DNA from: Bythopirellula sp.
Lineage (GTDB): Bacteria; Planctomycetota; Planctomycetia; Pirellulales; Lacipirellulaceae
DNA: 64,000 bases
Direction of reading: 5' to 3'
Assembly (NCBI GenBank): GCA_028285205.1
Contig: JANQQA010000320.1
Location: 19,456-83,455 of the forward strand
Each line of letters opens with the position of its first letter. Position 1 is the first letter of the stretch. The notes beneath the pieces were generated by a model. That model was not told the origin of the DNA, ran no database searches, and saw nothing but the letters and a program-made list of their open reading frames with translations. Made by a program: the position numbers and the translations under genes. This document shows, piece after piece, positions 8,430-17,197 of the stretch.

Positions 8430-8794
8430 CTGCTCGGCTTCCGAAGCCTCCGGCGAACTCAGTCGCATAAAATCACCGCATTGATGCAAATGGGCGACAA
8501 GATTCCTCGCCCGCCGGCGAATAGGGAGCAAAATCAGCTGGAATTGGAGCTAATTCTCATTTTGGCCTGACGTTTGCTTTCTGCCAGTCGAAGCCTCGGC
8601 AGGGATGGATCACCTGCGAGCAGTCTCGGATGGACTGGTGAAATTCGAAGACAGGATGTCTGGATTCCTTTAGACTGACGATTGGCAGGCATCGCCGGCC
8701 GACCCCAGTTGGGGCCCTTTTTCGATAACGCTCAAGTCACCCCTAACCAACTCACGTAGCCGCACTGACCGTTTGGTTGAGAGAGAGGTATTCG
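8430..8794. other. Intergenic leader of the co-polymerase gene
   Basis: 365 bases without a gene. It contains a sigma-54-type promoter (8563-8578), about 200 bases of presumed leader, and a weak CCCC-AGTT-GGGG hairpin followed by five T at 8703-8722 that could act as an attenuator. The start of the next gene is fixed by GAGAGAGAGG at 8779-8788. Confidence 0.55.
8563..8578 (+). promoter_or_regulatory. Putative sigma-54 (-24/-12) promoter
   Basis: TGGCCTGA..TTTGCT has GG at 8564-8565 and GC at 8576-8577, the exact 12-base phasing of RpoN promoters, and matches TTGCT at -12. The -24 element departs from consensus after TGGC. Transcription would start near 8590, about 205 bases before the co-polymerase ATG. 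Sigma-54 control is known for many exosortase/EPS loci, which supports the call. Confidence 0.6.
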
Positions 8795-11230
8795 ATGGCG
8801 AATAACGATGGATTCAGTAGCTCCGAAGTAATGTACCCCGTCGCCACGACCGGTGATGTCCGGCAACAGATGATGCCGGCGGCTCCTTACCCAGGCCCGA
8901 TGCCAGCTGCGACAGGTGCCGTTCCGTCGCGTGGTCCGGAGCTAATCCACGGAGCATTTAACCAGACCTGGTTGCTCAACTGTCTACGTCGCCGATGGTT
9001 GATGGCGCTGTGCATGGGAGCATTGTTCGCACTGGGAGCCGCTTTGCTGCTGCTATGGCTTTTCCCACTCTCCTCGTCAATTACAGCGATCATCTCGGTC
9101 AAGCAAGAAGCCGAAGATCTGATGGAGAAGAAGCGACCGTTTTCGCCGCACGAGATTGAGCACTTCCAAGAGACTCAACTAGGACTGATCAAGAGTCAGT
9201 TCGTATTGCAATCCGCCTTAAATCGCTCGGATGTCGCACAAACCGAAGCCGTAAGAAAAGAAGAACCTGATCCACTGACTTGGCTCAAAGACAACCTGCA
9301 TGTCAACTTTGCCGGTGACAACATGCAGATTCGCTACGACGGCGAAGAGGACGCCGATGAAATGAAGATGATCGTTCAAGCAGTGATCGAAGCCTACGAG
9401 GCGGACGTGCTCGGCGTAGATCGCATCCGTAGCGAAGAACTACGCAAAAACCTAGATACGATGCATGAAGATCTGGCTACCGAACTAAAAGAGAAGATGG
9501 ACGAGTACAATGATCTCGCCGCAGAACTAGGCAACGCATCCGATCAGACGTCACTTTCTCAGGTCAACCTACTGACCGGCGAAGTGCGACAGATTCAACA
9601 GGCAATGCTCAAGCTCAAGCAGGAGCTGCTCGACCTAACGGTGGGCGTTCAATTGATTCAGAAGTCGGTCTCCAGTCCGGCCGCGATCGAAGAGGCTGTC
9701 GATACAGCGATGGCCGAAGATCCAACGCTGGAAGGGTACAAGGCGGAAGAATTCGCGTACAAGCAGCAGATTCGGACGCTCGCCGCCGGTTCGAAGACGG
9801 GGACTTCCGCACAGATCCGACGTATGGAGGCGGGCCTCGCTGCTCTCCTCCAGGAAGCGGATGCGTATAGAACGCAATTGGAGCGAGAAATTCGCGAGGA
9901 AATCAAAAAGTCTCCGCAAACAGCGCTCGATATGGCGATGACCGAGTACGTCTTGCGGAAACAGTATATCGATTCGGAATTGGCCAATCTTAATGCTCAA
10001 TACGATGAGAAGATCGAGGAAATCGAACAGAAAGGTGTCCAAGATGCCCAGCTCTCGATTCTGCAGTCGCAGATCGATCAGCTCACCGAACTTGAGCACG
10101 AAATGGAGTACAAACTGCGGACTTGGAAGATTCAAGATCGAGCTGCCGATGATCTCTTCCGAGTACTGCAAAAGCCAATTTCAACGGACAAGATCAACGA
10201 GGTACAACGCTGGGCAATCTCAGGACTAGGTGCGATTGCAGCGTTCTGTGCGACTTGCTACGGCATTGCATTGATCGAATTCCGTCGTCGCCGGCTCAAT
10301 GGTGCCTCAGATATGGACGAAGGCTTGGGTGTGCGTGTTTTGGGCGTCCTCCCATCGGTTTCGTCTCGCAAGGCAATGGCTCCGGGAGGTGCGGTCGCGG
10401 CACAAGTCTCGGAATCGATCGACAACGTGCGTGCCACTTTGATGCACGACTCGACAACCCGCAAGCGACAAGTCATTTTGGTGACCAGCCCCGCGACGAT
10501 GGAAGGCACCACGACCGTCGCGAGCCACTTGGCATTGAGTCTCACGCGTGCCGGTCGCCGAACCCTCTTGGTGGACGGCGATATTCGTGAGCCGGCACTC
10601 CACAAGTTGTTCGGTATGCCGCTGGAAGACGGTTTGTGCGAGTTGCTGCGGTCGGATATCGATGTTGCCGACGCGGTGAGACCCACCAACACCGAGGGGC
10701 TATGGCTCCTCTCCGCGGGTCACTGCGATATGGACGCGGTTCATGCCCTGGCAACAGATCAGCCACAGCCGATCATGGAGAAGCTACGGGAACAATTCGA
10801 TTTCATCATCATCGACGGTGCTCCGGTCTTGGGTCTTTCCGATTCGATCTCCATCGGTCAGCACGTGGACGGTGCGATTCTCACCGTGCTTCGCGATCAC
10901 AGCGAGGTTCGCAAAGTGTACCAAGCGATTGAGCAACTCAAGAGCTTGGGTATTCGCTTGCTTGGTTCGGTCGTCAACGGCGAGCCCATCAAGACGGATC
11001 GACGTGTCGTGCAACTGCACAAGAAAAACGCCAAGAAACCGGCGAAGCTGTCAGCTCCTAAGGCGGAGCAGAACTCAAGCAAATCGGCTGCCAAGTCTGC
11101 AGCCAAGCCAGCACCGAAAGCGGATGAGCCACCCGTCGCGGTGGAAGATCCGATCGAGGATCTTGGTGATATCGAACTGAAAGACGAAGTCGACATCGAC
11201 TTCGACGATCTGGGGCTCGATAAAGACTAA
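8795..11230 (+). CDS. Polysaccharide co-polymerase with BY-kinase-like domain (Wzc-type)
   Basis: 811 residues from the ATG at 8795, which has a strong GA-rich ribosome site; an upstream TTG at 8777 is less likely. Order: N-terminal low-complexity tail; first membrane segment (residues about 72-94); long periplasmic coiled-coil region; second membrane segment (about 472-492); CpsD/CapB-like ATPase domain; acidic/Lys-Ala tail. The ATPase keeps Walker A' (LLVDGDIREP) and Walker B (FIIIDGAPV). The P-loop reads TSPATMEGTTT, where relatives have PGEGKTT, so the ATP-binding Lys is missing. The C-terminal tail has no tyrosine, although a Tyr cluster is the usual autophosphorylation site. It probably controls chain length without normal kinase chemistry. 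Confidence 0.9.
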   Translation: MANNDGFSSSEVMYPVATTGDVRQQMMPAAPYPGPMPAATGAVPSRGPELIHGAFNQTWLLNCLRRRWLMALCMGALFALGAALLLLWLFPLSSSITAIISVKQEAEDLMEKKRPFSPHEIEHFQETQLGLIKSQFVLQSALNRSDVAQTEAVRKEEPDPLTWLKDNLHVNFAGDNMQIRYDGEEDADEMKMIVQAVIEAYEADVLGVDRIRSEELRKNLDTMHEDLATELKEKMDEYNDLAAELGNASDQTSLSQVNLLTGEVRQIQQAMLKLKQELLDLTVGVQLIQKSVSSPAAIEEAVDTAMAEDPTLEGYKAEEFAYKQQIRTLAAGSKTGTSAQIRRMEAGLAALLQEADAYRTQLEREIREEIKKSPQTALDMAMTEYVLRKQYIDSELANLNAQYDEKIEEIEQKGVQDAQLSILQSQIDQLTELEHEMEYKLRTWKIQDRAADDLFRVLQKPISTDKINEVQRWAISGLGAIAAFCATCYGIALIEFRRRRLNGASDMDEGLGVRVLGVLPSVSSRKAMAPGGAVAAQVSESIDNVRATLMHDSTTRKRQVILVTSPATMEGTTTVASHLALSLTRAGRRTLLVDGDIREPALHKLFGMPLEDGLCELLRSDIDVADAVRPTNTEGLWLLSAGHCDMDAVHALATDQPQPIMEKLREQFDFIIIDGAPVLGLSDSISIGQHVDGAILTVLRDHSEVRKVYQAIEQLKSLGIRLLGSVVNGEPIKTDRRVVQLHKKNAKKPAKLSAPKAEQNSSKSAAKSAAKPAPKADEPPVAVEDPIEDLGDIELKDEVDIDFDDLGLDKD

Positions 11231-11259
11231 ACTTCACCAGCCGGATGCTACTTTCCCAC

Positions 11260-11297
11260 GCGGCGTCGAGCCTCTCTTGGCTCGACGCCGCTTTTTT
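11260..11297 (+). terminator. Rho-independent terminator after the co-polymerase gene
   Basis: A perfect 13-base stem (GCGGCGTCGAGCC paired with GGCTCGACGCCGC), 6-base loop TCTCTT and six T. It closes the EPS transcript 29 bases after the stop. Confidence 0.95.
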
Positions 11298-11406
11298 GTT
11301 GGCTGGCAATTCTGCCGGCGGCAACTGGTTGAGCCTGCGGATTCTGAGTACGATCAGTAGGCCGCCTGCTTCGAACTCTTCCGCCGCGATCCACACCTGA
11401 CTTTCG

Positions 11407-13671
11407 ATGATTCAGCAAGCTGGCCTCAGACACATAGGACGCGTGATAGAGCGGCGTCGCAGGTGGGTGATCGCAGGATGGGTCACAGCCCTCATCTCGC
11501 TCTTGATTCTAGCGCCCGATTGGGACTCCGTCGCAATCGATGGTGATCTCAAGCATTTGCCTGACGAGACGACCACGGTCCGCGGCAGCCGGCTCAATGC
11601 ACAAGCATTTCCCGACGATCTCGCGAAGAGCCAAATCGTGATCGTCTTTGCCCGCGACCAGCAGCAACTCAGCGTCGAAGATCGGCAACTCGCCCTGCGG
11701 ACGGCCAATCGATTCGTCGCGTTGGATGAACCGACGTTGGTCGACGTCTGGACCGAGAAAACGCCGATTGTGGGCTCCCAGTTGCAAAGCCCGTCGGGCC
11801 GTGCCACGCGCGTCGTAGTGCGACTGACCAACGAGTTTATGGCGACCGACAATATTCGTCTGCTCCGCTTGGCGGAGGAAATTGTCGCCACTGCCCGCGA
11901 AGAAGCCGCGGACGGTTTGGAAATCGGCACCTCGGGTGTTGCAGCAATTGGGGGTGACATGCTCACCGCCGCCGCGGAGAGCGTCGCGAGCACACACCAG
12001 ACCACGATTCTGCTCGTCACGCTGGTGCTAATCTTGATCTATCGGTCTCCGTGGTTGGTGTTGGTACCGCTGTTTACGATTGGCGTCGCGGCTTCAACCT
12101 CGCTTGATCTGCTGGCGATCCTGGCTGGCTGGAGTCTAGAGCATCCTACCAGTTGGCTAACGATTCGAGTTTTTACAACGACGAAAATCTTTGTGATTGT
12201 GCTGTTGTTTGGGGCGGGCACGGATTACTGCCTTTTTCTCACCGCGCGTTTTCGCGAATTGCGCGCCAAGGGGCTTAAGCAGCATTTGGCGATGGCCAAG
12301 GCCTTGGAGCATGTCGGACTTGCGCTGGTGGCAAGCGCGCTGACGACAATCGTTGGATTGACGATGATGGGCTGGGCCGATTTCGGCAAATTTACCTACA
12401 GCGGTCCGGCGATCGCAATCTGTCTGGCGGTGACGCTCCTGGCCTCGATGACACTCGTGCCTGCGCTTCTGGCAACCCGCCTAGGCGCGCACGTGGCGAT
12501 CGAAAGTAGCCCCCTGGCGACCAGATTCTGGCAGCGCGCGGCGGACCTGATACTGCAGCGACCAGGGAAGATCCTCATCGCATCACTTGTGTTGATGATT
12601 CCATTGGCGTGGAATGGTTGGTCGGTCGATTTGACGTACGATCTGCTTGGGGAGCTACCGGCTGATCGTGTCACGCGGCAAGGAACCCAATTACTGCGCG
12701 AGAACTTCCCGCCCGGCGAGATCGGACCTCTAGTGGTATTGGTCCAGCTCCCCGAGGCAAAACTCGTAGGTCAAGACGGACAATATCTCGTTGCGGAGCT
12801 CTCAAGGCCACTGTACGAGATGCCTGGGATTTCGCGCGTTCGCAGCTGGTATCAACCACTGGGAGATCCGCCTGGAACAGTTTCCCTTTCCCCCGAAGGA
12901 GTGATGGAGCTAACGATCAAGGGGAGCCCGATGGCCAAAGCAGCGTTTGTTTCCCAGGTTGGCGAGTACAAAGACAAGGTCACGCGACTGCACCTAATCC
13001 TTACCGACGAGCCGTTTTCGGAGGAGGCCGTCGCGACCTGTGACGAAGTTGAGCAGACGCTCAAGATCGCCAGCCAAGATCCGAAATCTCCATGGCACGA
13101 CGCCCGCTTCGAACTGATCGGCACGACGGCAGGTATTCGCGATTTACAGCGCGTCACCAGCGCTGATCGCGAGCGCATTCAGATGTTGGTGGCAGCAGCT
13201 GTGTTCTTGGTCATCATCGGACTGCTGCGGCGACCTCTCATTTGTGCCTATCTCATCGTGACAGTGATTTTCAGCTATCTGGTCACGATGGGCATCGCGG
13301 ATTTTGTGTTCGGGACGATTCGTGGAGAGGACTACCTGGGGTTGGACTGGAAAGTCCCCCTGTTTTTGTTTGTGATTCTGGTCGCGGTGGGCCAAGACTA
13401 CAACATCTATCTGGTGAGCCGTGTATTGGAGGAGCAACGCAAATTAGGAAAGCGAGCAGGACTTCGTCAAGCGCTGGTGCAAACGGGCGGCATCATCACC
13501 AGTTGCGGTCTGATTATGGTCGGGACCTTTATTTCGATGGTCACAGCCCAAATGAACGGGATGATCGAGCTGGGTTTCGCTCTCTCGTTGGGAATCCTGC
13601 TCGACACGTTTGTCGTGCGCACGATTCTCGTGCCTGCGTTTCTAGCACTTTCGCTTAGACACTCCGCTTAG
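11407..13671 (+). CDS. MMPL/RND family transporter
   Basis: 754 residues with the duplicated MMPL topology. Membrane helix 1 (WVIAGWVTALISLLIL) precedes a periplasmic loop, then a five-helix block carrying GTDYCLFLTARFRE (around residue 271). A second periplasmic loop precedes a second block with VGQDYNIYLVSRV (around residue 660). These GxDY motifs are the proton-relay positions of MMPL lipid/small-molecule exporters. The substrate is unknown; planctomycete members are often placed near lipid or hopanoid genes, but no such gene is adjacent here. The ATG at 11407 lies 109 bases past the terminator, so it is transcribed separately. Confidence 0.9.
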   Translation: MIQQAGLRHIGRVIERRRRWVIAGWVTALISLLILAPDWDSVAIDGDLKHLPDETTTVRGSRLNAQAFPDDLAKSQIVIVFARDQQQLSVEDRQLALRTANRFVALDEPTLVDVWTEKTPIVGSQLQSPSGRATRVVVRLTNEFMATDNIRLLRLAEEIVATAREEAADGLEIGTSGVAAIGGDMLTAAAESVASTHQTTILLVTLVLILIYRSPWLVLVPLFTIGVAASTSLDLLAILAGWSLEHPTSWLTIRVFTTTKIFVIVLLFGAGTDYCLFLTARFRELRAKGLKQHLAMAKALEHVGLALVASALTTIVGLTMMGWADFGKFTYSGPAIAICLAVTLLASMTLVPALLATRLGAHVAIESSPLATRFWQRAADLILQRPGKILIASLVLMIPLAWNGWSVDLTYDLLGELPADRVTRQGTQLLRENFPPGEIGPLVVLVQLPEAKLVGQDGQYLVAELSRPLYEMPGISRVRSWYQPLGDPPGTVSLSPEGVMELTIKGSPMAKAAFVSQVGEYKDKVTRLHLILTDEPFSEEAVATCDEVEQTLKIASQDPKSPWHDARFELIGTTAGIRDLQRVTSADRERIQMLVAAAVFLVIIGLLRRPLICAYLIVTVIFSYLVTMGIADFVFGTIRGEDYLGLDWKVPLFLFVILVAVGQDYNIYLVSRVLEEQRKLGKRAGLRQALVQTGGIITSCGLIMVGTFISMVTAQMNGMIELGFALSLGILLDTFVVRTILVPAFLALSLRHSA

Positions 13672-13863
13672 CTGGAGTGCGGGTGCAAACGTACGTCGTT
13701 AGCATCGGAACAATCGTTACTACTCACGCTCAGTATTGCCCACGTGCGGATATGATTCGCGGGAACCCGATGCAATGGAGATCGGTTCATGTTCCATACT
13801 TGTAGTAGGTAGGGCTCATATTAGCAGAGCCAAGATTTCTCATCTATTGATCGGGGCAGGATC

Positions 13864-14244
13864 ATGCGTCTGGGAGACTACTTGGTGCAGCGGAAAGTGC
13901 TTTCCGCTCACCAAATCCTAAAAGCGCTGGCTGAACAGCGAAGGCGGAGAAAGTTTCTCCCCTTACTCTTGGTCGATTTGGGGGCCCTGGAGGATCATCG
14001 CGCTTTGAGCTTTTGCTCGCAGGCAGATGAGCAAGGCGAGGATTTCTTAGACGTCTTGTTACAAGAGAACTTCATTTCCCAAGAGCAATGCCATATCATT
14101 CGCGAGACATGGATGCGTAGCGGTCCGCCGCTTGGAAGACTGCTGGTGGAATTGGGATTCATGGACGAAGCCACGCGACAAGAATTGCTCGACGAGTTCG
14201 AAGCCGAAAAGTCGCTGGAAGCAAACTTGGCAGCTCTCTTGTGA
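13864..14244 (+). CDS. Small MshEN/GspE-N-like domain protein
   Basis: 126 residues. Two repeats of the type LGDYLVQRKVLSAHQILKALAEQ and LGRLLVELGFMDEATRQELLDEF resemble the N-terminal (MshEN-like) domain of type II secretion/pilus ATPases, here without any ATPase part. In MshE that domain binds cyclic-di-GMP. Whether this free domain does so cannot be said, as the full binding consensus is not evident. CAGGATC precedes the ATG. It is convergent with the Ser/Thr kinase gene, 19 bases apart. Confidence 0.7.
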   Translation: MRLGDYLVQRKVLSAHQILKALAEQRRRRKFLPLLLVDLGALEDHRALSFCSQADEQGEDFLDVLLQENFISQEQCHIIRETWMRSGPPLGRLLVELGFMDEATRQELLDEFEAEKSLEANLAALL

Positions 14245-14263
14245 CTCAGCGCGAGTGCGGAAG

Positions 14264-15268
14264 TCATTCCTTGTCCATCAGCACCGCGCACGCCACTAGT
14301 GCCGCAAGAGCCAAAATACCAAGTACCACTCGAAACCAGCTCGTTCTCGACGGTGGACCGGCTTGCTCCAGTGGTGGTAGGTTTTGAGTCAACTGGTCCA
14401 GATCGGGCCCAAATTCGTCTTCCAATTGATCTTTAATCAATCCTTGTACGGCACGCGCGTTGAACGGGCGACGTTCTGGGTCTTTCTCCAGAAGTTGCAT
14501 AACCAATTTCTCAAGCCACTCTGGGCAGTCGATTCCCCGCTCGCGCAAGCCGAGTGGTTTCTTGTTGAGATGCTGGTCCCAGATTTGTGCGAAGTTCACG
14601 CCCTGAAACGGTGGTTTGCCAGTCAGCATTTCGTACATCACACACCCCAGTGAGTACAAATCGGCTTTCCCTGAGATATCCTTATCAGCACAAATCTGCT
14701 CAGGTGACATGTACGCATACGTGCCTACTGTAATTCCATCAGCGGTGACGTCGGCTTCATGCGTGTCACGTGCGATGCCAAAGTCGCCTAGCACAATCCG
14801 TCCCTTTTCATCGAAGAACAAATTGCTTGTTTTGAGGTCGCGGTGAATGATGCCGTGGTTATGGGCGTGTTGCAGGGCTGAAGCGATTTGCGCCGCAAAG
14901 GCGGCTGCTTGAGACCAACTCAACGGCCCAGTCTTCTCCAATCGCTCCTTGAGGGATCCGTGGCTCAGCAGCTGCATCGCATAAAAGTACTGACCATCCA
15001 TTAGTCCGCCCCCGTAGTTGCGTACGATGTGTGGATGGTTCAGCCGCTCCATGATCGTGATCTCACGCTGGAAGCGGTTATTGATGTTCTCGTCGTGAGC
15101 AATCGTCGGATGCAACATCTTGACCGCCACGGGGTGGTCGAGATCCGGACTTTCGGCTCGATAGACGGTACCGACGGTGCCCATCCCCAGCGGTTCCAGG
15201 AGCTTAAATGTCGCCGGTGTCGGCATGAATTTAAGCTCAAAAGGCGGTTTCGAGACTGGGGAGTCCAT
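14264..15268 (-). CDS. Membrane-anchored Ser/Thr protein kinase (Hanks type)
   Basis: 334 residues. Glycine loop LGMGTVGTVYRA, lysine in VAVKML, catalytic HRDLKTSN, DFGIARD, activation-segment SPEQ and the GKPPFQG block are all intact. A single C-terminal membrane helix (VVLGILALAALVACAVL) leaves the kinase facing the cytoplasm with almost no external sensor. GAGG at 7 bases from the ATG at 15268 sets the start. Its targets are unknown; planctomycetes have many such kinases. Confidence 0.93.
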   Translation of the reverse strand: MDSPVSKPPFELKFMPTPATFKLLEPLGMGTVGTVYRAESPDLDHPVAVKMLHPTIAHDENINNRFQREITIMERLNHPHIVRNYGGGLMDGQYFYAMQLLSHGSLKERLEKTGPLSWSQAAAFAAQIASALQHAHNHGIIHRDLKTSNLFFDEKGRIVLGDFGIARDTHEADVTADGITVGTYAYMSPEQICADKDISGKADLYSLGCVMYEMLTGKPPFQGVNFAQIWDQHLNKKPLGLRERGIDCPEWLEKLVMQLLEKDPERRPFNARAVQGLIKDQLEDEFGPDLDQLTQNLPPLEQAGPPSRTSWFRVVLGILALAALVACAVLMDKE

Positions 15269-15426
15269 CAGTTCCTCAAGAGTTAGCCGCCAAGCGAAAA
15301 GTGGGTTCTAGCGGACCAAGTGCCCGTCGTATTGGATTTCTACCATACTGCAGTAAGCAGTTCCACGAAGTGCCTAGCGACAGGGCAATATCTGCGTCTT
15401 TGGTTGGCATCTTCCGCGTACCGCCC

Positions 15427-15436
15427 ATTGGCCAAT
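15427..15436. promoter_or_regulatory. Palindrome ATTGGCCAAT upstream of the glnII promoter
   Basis: A perfect 10-base palindrome 71 bases upstream of the sigma-54 -24 element. The position suits an enhancer or activator site, but it does not match the NtrC consensus. Confidence 0.3.
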
Positions 15437-15506
15437 AGGTCATCGACAGAGCTAAATCTTAATCTATGCAGTACTTACGATAAATCGCACTTGCCGACTT
15501 CGCAAC

Positions 15507-15522
15507 TGGCACCCCAATTGCA
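15507..15522 (+). promoter_or_regulatory. Sigma-54 promoter of glnII
   Basis: TGGCAC-CCCAA-TTGCA matches the RpoN consensus (TGGCACG N4 TTGCA) at all but one specified position, with GG and GC exactly 12 bases apart. The start would be near 15533, giving a leader of about 470 bases. Sigma-54 control of glutamine synthetase is the textbook nitrogen-limitation circuit. Confidence 0.8.
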
Positions 15523-16006
15523 CTTATGATCCGGTTGATTGCTGTCTTTGGAGTTCACTCACACTACCCCAGTGGCAGCCACCAATGAAAAAGGCGGAAA
15601 CTTCTATGCTCTCCAATTGGTTTAGGGTCGATTCCCTGCGGATGCAGATCTCCTGCGAGAGACGCTTTGCGGAGTGGCTTGACCGTGGGGCGCCCGGGCG
15701 ACGAGGTACTTTCTATGCGGACCGCATGGAGAAGGCCGTTTTTGGCCAAGAATACGCCCGATGCCTAGCGGGACACCCACAATCTCCTTACATTGAGGGC
15801 TTGCGCAGTTCGTGTGGCCTTCGTCATTAGTGGGAGCAGCGGGGCGAAGTCTCGAAAGATTGCTTTTCGCGCGCCCTTCGATCGGCCAGACATGGCTTAA
15901 GGTCGTTGGGATCGAGCGTGTTTTTCCTGCAAGGAATGCGATTTCCACAGGAAGTTTTCAGCCATCGGTCAGTTTTGACAGTCGTATTATCAGGAGAACG
16001 TATTAC

Positions 16007-16996
16007 ATGAGTTACAAGCTAGAATACATTTGGTTGGACGGCTACACTCCCGAGCCGAGCCTGCGCAGCAAGACAAAGGTCGTCGATAGCGAGCCAGCCA
16101 CCGTCGAAGATTGCCCCGGCTGGTCGTTCGACGGCAGTAGCACCGAGCAGGCGGAAGGTAGCTCTTCAGACTGCCTATTGAAGCCAGTGAAGATGATTGC
16201 CGATCCACAGCGTAACAACGCCTCGCTTGTGCTGTGCGAGGTCCTCAATGCCGACGGCTCTGTCCACGCCTCCAATGGCCGTGGTAAGTTCGAAGACGAT
16301 ACTGATTTGTGGCTCGGCTTTGAGCAAGAGTACACCATCATGCAAAGTGGCAAGCCACTCGGCTTCCCAGAGGGTGGTTATCCGGGACCGCAGGGGCCCT
16401 ACTACTGTTCGGTCGGCATCGACAACTGCGTCGGTCGCGACATCGTCGAAGATCACCTAGACACGTGCCTCGAAGCGGGCTTGAGCATCACCGGCATCAA
16501 CGCGGAAGTGATGAAAGGCCAGTGGGAGTACCAGCTGTTCGGCAAAGGTGCCAAGAATGCCTGCGATGACCTTTGGCTCTCGCGTTACATCTTGCACCGT
16601 AGTGCAGAGCAATACGGTGTGAACATTGAGCTGCATCCTAAGCCAATCAAGGGTGATTGGAATGGCAGCGGCATGCACACCAACTTCTCGAATACGGACA
16701 TTCGTGAGAAGGGTGGCGAAGACATGATCAAGGGCATCTGCGAGAAGTTCCGCGGCCGTCACGAAGCTCACATCGCTTCCTACGGCTCGGACAACGATCA
16801 ACGTCTGACCGGTCTGCACGAAACGCAAGCGATCGATCAGTTTAGCTACGGCGTCAGCGACCGTGGTGCTTCGATTCGTATCCCAGTTGGCACTGTCCAG
16901 AATGGCTGGAAGGGCTATCTGGAAGATCGTCGTCCCGCATCGAACGCCGATCCCTACAAAGTGGTAGGCGAGATTCTCGCGACGCTGCGTTCCTAG
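16007..16996 (+). CDS. glnII: Type II (eukaryotic-type) glutamine synthetase
   Basis: 329 residues from the ATG at 16007 with AGGAG 11 bases upstream; the frame stays open further 5' but without coding character. YKLEYIWLDGYTP, WSFDGSSTEQAEG, FEQEYTIM, GINAEVMKGQWEYQ, GDWNGSGMHTNFS and a DNDQRLTGLHET block are the signature of GSII, which is close to eukaryotic GS in length. It forms glutamine from glutamate, ammonia and ATP. GSII enzymes are not adenylylated, so control is presumably transcriptional, as the upstream sigma-54 promoter suggests. It is followed by a terminator and then glnA. Confidence 0.95.
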   Translation: MSYKLEYIWLDGYTPEPSLRSKTKVVDSEPATVEDCPGWSFDGSSTEQAEGSSSDCLLKPVKMIADPQRNNASLVLCEVLNADGSVHASNGRGKFEDDTDLWLGFEQEYTIMQSGKPLGFPEGGYPGPQGPYYCSVGIDNCVGRDIVEDHLDTCLEAGLSITGINAEVMKGQWEYQLFGKGAKNACDDLWLSRYILHRSAEQYGVNIELHPKPIKGDWNGSGMHTNFSNTDIREKGGEDMIKGICEKFRGRHEAHIASYGSDNDQRLTGLHETQAIDQFSYGVSDRGASIRIPVGTVQNGWKGYLEDRRPASNADPYKVVGEILATLRS

Positions 16997-17053
16997 ACAC
17001 TGAATTCCCAGACGCGTTCGTCGAACGCTGGAGACTCGCATTGCTGAAGCACC

Positions 17054-17090
17054 AACCCCTCTTTGCCCTGCTGGCGAAGAGGGGTTTTCT
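17054..17090 (+). terminator. Rho-independent terminator between glnII and glnA
   Basis: AACCCCTCTTTGCC pairs with GGCGAAGAGGGGTT (one G-U), loop CTGCT, then TTCTGTTG. It separates the two glutamine synthetase transcripts. Confidence 0.85.
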
Positions 17091-17197
17091 GTTGTAGGTT
17101 GTGAAGATTGCGTTGCGGCTAGCGATGTGCCGAGCCCACAAATCAATGCCGACCGCAACTCACGACCAACCAACGCTCCACAATAAAGGCGAGAACG

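Larger units (their letters stand above)
15269..16006. other. 738-base region upstream of glnII with long leader
   Basis: Holds the sigma-54 promoter at 15507-15522, a palindrome at 15427-15436 and an approximately 470-base leader up to the glnII ATG. An 81-codon frame (15585-15830) lies in the leader, but it resembles no family, has poor start context and looks non-coding. I see no recognisable riboswitch. A GGCC-TTTTT-GGCC-type hairpin occurs near 15735. Confidence 0.5.

Noticed and set aside
13655..13690. Hairpin CACTCC/GGAGTG at the end of the MMPL gene as terminator
   Set aside because: Only six base pairs, partly within the coding region, and no T-run.
15585..15830. 81-codon open frame in the glnII leader
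   Set aside because: No family likeness, no ribosome site before its ATG, codon use unlike neighbours; kept only as a note on the leader.
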